A DNA stretch of 7,547 bases from Candidatus Gastranaerophilales bacterium. Lineage in GTDB: Bacteria > Cyanobacteriota > Vampirovibrionia > Gastranaerophilales > Gastranaerophilaceae. Within the stretch, counting starts at the first letter, position 1; each line of letters opens with the position of its first letter. Under the pieces are notes generated by a model that searched no databases, had not been told where the DNA came from, and worked only from the letters and a program-made list of their open reading frames with translations. Below, in pieces: positions 5,760 through 7,547 of this stretch. Location of the stretch: positions 1 to 7,547 of the forward strand of contig CAAGGG010000066.1 in NCBI GenBank assembly GCA_900769355.1. The letters run 5' to 3'. A program made the position numbers and the translations under genes.

Positions 5760-5790
5760 ATTATAACACAAACTACGTAATAAAACGCAA
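5760..5790 (-). promoter_or_regulatory. Probable rex promoter with extended -10
   Basis: On the minus strand, TGTTATAAT (TATAAT at 5760-5765) is an extended -10. TTGCGT at 5785-5790 is a loose -35 with a long 19-bp spacer. The six bases between the -10 and the rex ATG (5753) imply a transcript starting at or next to the start codon. TTGTG (minus strand), just upstream of the -10, is followed nine bases later by CACTA. This loosely resembles a Rex operator (TTGTG-N8-CACAA) but with wrong spacing and one mismatch. Confidence 0.5.
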
Positions 5791-5797
5791 TAAAAAT

Positions 5798-5825
5798 TTG
5801 CAAAGATGTATGTTTATAGTACAAT
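5798..5825 (+). promoter_or_regulatory. Probable rpsB-tsf promoter
   Basis: TTGCAA (5798-5803) and TACAAT (5820-5825) are separated by 16 bp, giving a predicted start near 5832. Its -35 lies only 7 bp from the -35 candidate of the divergent rex promoter, so the two promoters stand back to back. The ten bases TAGTACAATA that contain this -10 recur 102 bp downstream, at 5919-5928. Confidence 0.62.
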
Positions 5826-5831
5826 ACAGGT

Positions 5832-5950
5832 GGTTACACTAACCTGATAGGCTTTGCCCTAGTTCAAAACTTGAAAATAATAACCCGATTTCAGGCTCGA
5901 ATGAGGTGGTGTTTCCCGTAGTACAATAAGTTAAACAAAGGAGAAAACCG
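5832..5950 (+). promoter_or_regulatory. rpsB 5' leader, structured, candidate autoregulatory region
   Basis: About 119 nt separate the predicted start from the rpsB ATG. They contain consecutive small stems: GGTTA/TAACC (5832-5844), TAGGC/GCCCTA with one bulge (5848-5861), and TTCAA/TTGAA (5863-5875). The words AGGTGGT (5828-5834, 5904-5910) and TAGTACAATA (5817-5826, 5919-5928) each occur twice, in mirrored order. The leader ends in AAAGGAG (5937-5943), seven bases before the ATG. Ribosomal protein S2 is known to repress its own rpsB-tsf mRNA through the leader in gammaproteobacteria. Whether this leader does the same is inference, and I do not recognise it as a described RNA family. Confidence 0.45.
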
Positions 5951-6724
5951 ATGCCAGTAGCATCTATGATTGAACTTTTAGAAGCAGGTGTACATTTCGG
6001 ACACCAAACACAAAGATGGAACCCTAAAATGAAACCGTATATTTACGGTGCTAGAAACGGAATCTATGTACTAGATTTACGTAAAACAACTGATTTGCTT
6101 GATGAAGCTTATGCTGTTGTTAGAGAGTTTGCATCTAAAAATAAAAACGTTTTGTTTGTTGGAACAAAAAAACAAGCAGCAGAAGTCGTTGCAGAAGAGG
6201 CAACAAGAGCTGGTGCATACTACATTAACAGAAGATGGTTAGGTGGTATGTTGACTAACTTTGAAACTATCAGAGGTCGTGTAAACAAACTTAGAGAACT
6301 TGAAGACTTCATGAACTCTGGTCATGCTGAAAAATTACCTAAAAAAGAAATTGCTAAATTGAACAGAGAATTGGGTAAATTGAGCAAAACTTTGGGTGGT
6401 ATCAAAGACATGAGAGGTCTTCCTGATGTAATCTTCATCGTTGACCAAAAGAAAGAAGATATCGCAATCAAAGAAGCTAACAAACTTAATATCCCTGTAA
6501 TTTGCTTGGCTGATACAAATGCTGATCCGGAAGGTATTGACTACATTATCCCTGGTAATGACGACGCTATCAGATCAATCAAATTAATCACTTCTAAATT
6601 GGCTGACGCTGTTTTGGAAGGTAAACAACTTAGAGAAGCTAATGCAAACGCTAAAAAGCTTGAATCTATCAAACCTGAAGATGCAGGTGTTGAAGTAAAA
6701 GCTGAAGAAGTTGCTGCTGAATAA
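5951..6724 (+). CDS. rpsB: 30S ribosomal protein S2
   Basis: S2 is a late-binding component of the small ribosomal subunit, needed for S1 association and start-site binding. The 257-aa product has both family signatures. Residues 9-43 run LLEAGVHFGHQTQRWNPKMK and on through YIYGARNGIYVLDL. Residues 181-210 include PVICLADTNADPEGIDYIIP and GNDDAIRSI. The internal NRRWLGGMLTNFETI (93-107) is also diagnostic. The C terminus from about 231 is a variable charged tail ending EEVAAE. AAAGGAG seven bases upstream fixes the ATG. Codon use is strongly biased (GGT, GCT, AGA, AAA preferred), as expected for a highly expressed gene. tsf follows after 110 bp without an obvious new promoter or terminator, so the classical rpsB-tsf operon is intact. 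Confidence 0.98.
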   Translation: MPVASMIELLEAGVHFGHQTQRWNPKMKPYIYGARNGIYVLDLRKTTDLLDEAYAVVREFASKNKNVLFVGTKKQAAEVVAEEATRAGAYYINRRWLGGMLTNFETIRGRVNKLRELEDFMNSGHAEKLPKKEIAKLNRELGKLSKTLGGIKDMRGLPDVIFIVDQKKEDIAIKEANKLNIPVICLADTNADPEGIDYIIPGNDDAIRSIKLITSKLADAVLEGKQLREANANAKKLESIKPEDAGVEVKAEEVAAE

Positions 6725-6730
6725 CATAGA

Positions 6731-6814
6731 TAAATAGTGAATAGTGAGTAGTGAGTAGTTCAAAACATATTTTGGTAAAGAACTATTCACTAATCACAAC
6801 TCACCATTCACCAA
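6731..6814. repeat. Heptamer tandem repeats forming a large inverted repeat
   Basis: The left arm is four head-to-tail heptamers: ATAGTGA (6734-6740), ATAGTGA, GTAGTGA and GTAGTTC (to 6761). The right arm is five degenerate heptamers of the complementary type: GAACTAT (6780-6786), TCACTAA, TCACAAC, TCACCAT and TCACCAA (to 6814). Together they make an imperfect stem of about 31 bp around an 18-nt loop (6762-6779); the innermost 21 positions match at 17. There is no T tract, and tsf's Shine-Dalgarno begins 5 bp after it, so it is a read-through structure, not a terminator. Confidence 0.78.
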
Positions 6815-6834
6815 TTATAAAGGAGAAATATTAA

Positions 6835-7547
6835 ATGAACATTACAGCTCAAATGGTAAAAGAACTCCGTGATAAAACAGGTGCTGGTATGATGGACGCT
6901 AAAAAAGCACTTGTTGAAACTGACGGTGATATGGAAAAAGCAATGGAAGTCCTTCGCCAAAAAGGTATGGCTTCTGCTGATAAAAAAATGGGCAGAATCG
7001 CTGCTGAAGGCGTTGTAACTTCTGCTATTCTTGACAATTGCGGTGCAATGGTTGAATTGAACTGTGAAACAGACTTCGTTGCTAAAAACGAAGAATTTAA
7101 AGAATTAGCTAACAACTTGGCAGAATTTGTTGCAACTTCAAACCCTGCTGATGTTGATGCTCTTCTTGCTTCAACATGCCCTAAATGTGGTAAAGTTGTT
7201 TCTGAAATTATCAAAGAAAAAATCGCTTCTATCGGTGAAAAAATTACTTTCAGAAGATTTGTTCGTTATGAAGGCAACACCGCTTCTTATATTCACAACG
7301 GTAAAATCGGTGTTCTTATCGAAACAGACAACAAAGATGCTGAATTGATGAACGATATCTGCTTGCATATCGCATCATCTGCTCCTGAATTCATTACAAG
7401 AGCAGAAATCCCTCAATCAGTTATCGACCACGAAACAGAAGTTGAAATGGGTAAAGAAGATCTTCAAAAGAAACCTGAACAAATCAGAGCTAAAATCGTT
7501 GAAGGTCGTGTAAACAAACTTATGTCACACAGAGTTCTTCTTGAACA
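6835..7547 (+). CDS. tsf: Translation elongation factor Ts (3' end outside window)
   Basis: EF-Ts releases GDP from EF-Tu so that EF-Tu can bind GTP again. The visible 237 codons begin MNITAQMVKELRDKTGAGMM and continue DAKKAL, the N-terminal UBA-like domain. The core contains CETDFVAKNEEF, with T79-D80-F81, the segment that E. coli EF-Ts inserts into EF-Tu at the same residue numbers. IGEKITFRRF (133-142) and GKIGVLIET (156-164) are further family landmarks. AGGAG (6821-6825), nine bases before the ATG, supports the start. The frame stays open to the last base, so the C terminus is missing. An oddity is STCPKCGKVV (113-122), a CxxC knuckle in a region that is usually variable and cysteine-free. 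It is the second gene of the rpsB-tsf operon. Confidence 0.97.
   Translation, partial: MNITAQMVKELRDKTGAGMMDAKKALVETDGDMEKAMEVLRQKGMASADKKMGRIAAEGVVTSAILDNCGAMVELNCETDFVAKNEEFKELANNLAEFVATSNPADVDALLASTCPKCGKVVSEIIKEKIASIGEKITFRRFVRYEGNTASYIHNGKIGVLIETDNKDAELMNDICLHIASSAPEFITRAEIPQSVIDHETEVEMGKEDLQKKPEQIRAKIVEGRVNKLMSHRVLLE

Noticed and set aside
5754..5771. TTG start six codons upstream for rex
   Set aside because: It would place the start codon upstream of the best -10 element and adds residues not typical of Rex.
5753..5774. Rex operator at the rex promoter
   Set aside because: TTGTG and CACTA are separated by nine bases instead of eight and the second half-site has a mismatch, so it is not annotated as an operator; it is only mentioned as a test target.
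6849..7214. 121-codon antisense frame over tsf
   Set aside because: It is a shadow of the strongly biased tsf codons. It has no ribosome site, and the plus-strand translation is unmistakably EF-Ts. The antisense frames over surE, sdaAA and coaX are rejected for the same reason.

Overview
The window is AT-rich bacterial chromosome with strong GGAG-type ribosome binding sites. It holds a core-gene neighbourhood and one repeat-laden gap. SurE, a two-subunit oxygen-labile iron-sulfur L-serine dehydratase, type III pantothenate kinase and the NAD(H)-sensing repressor Rex occur together. This suggests an anaerobic or fermentative bacterium, such as a gut Clostridia-like lineage or the non-photosynthetic cyanobacterial sister group (Vampirovibrionia/Gastranaerophilales). 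The lineage is an inference from gene content and base composition, because no rRNA or other phylogenetic marker was compared.

Layout: (1) 1-468, the 3' end of a TPR-like protein with a C-terminal membrane segment, convergent with surE (472-1266, minus) only 3 bp away. (2) 1267-2401, a 1.1-kb gap. It contains an orphan rho-independent terminator with a candidate small RNA in front of it, a 26/27-identical direct repeat, several hairpins, and a 46-codon minus-strand reading frame with a Shine-Dalgarno sequence. (3) 2350-3950, a good sigma70-type promoter driving sdaAB-sdaAA, which are 1 bp apart. (4) 4122-5162, an unrecognised 69-aa protein followed by coaX, whose start region is enclosed by an inverted repeat. 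(5) 5139-5753, rex on the minus strand, overlapping the coaX 3' end by 24 bp. (6) 5798-7547, rpsB and tsf behind a promoter and a roughly 119-nt leader. The rpsB-tsf gap is filled by a heptamer-based inverted repeat, and tsf runs off the window.

The genes join amino-acid catabolism (serine to pyruvate), CoA synthesis (pantothenate phosphorylation), redox-responsive transcription (Rex) and translation (S2, EF-Ts). I see no transposase, phage, CRISPR array, tRNA or rRNA. No clearly new multi-gene system is visible. The best candidates for something undescribed are the small RNA/orphan terminator at about 1367-1533, the two unrecognised small proteins, the rpsB leader, and a CPKCG cysteine knuckle within EF-Ts.
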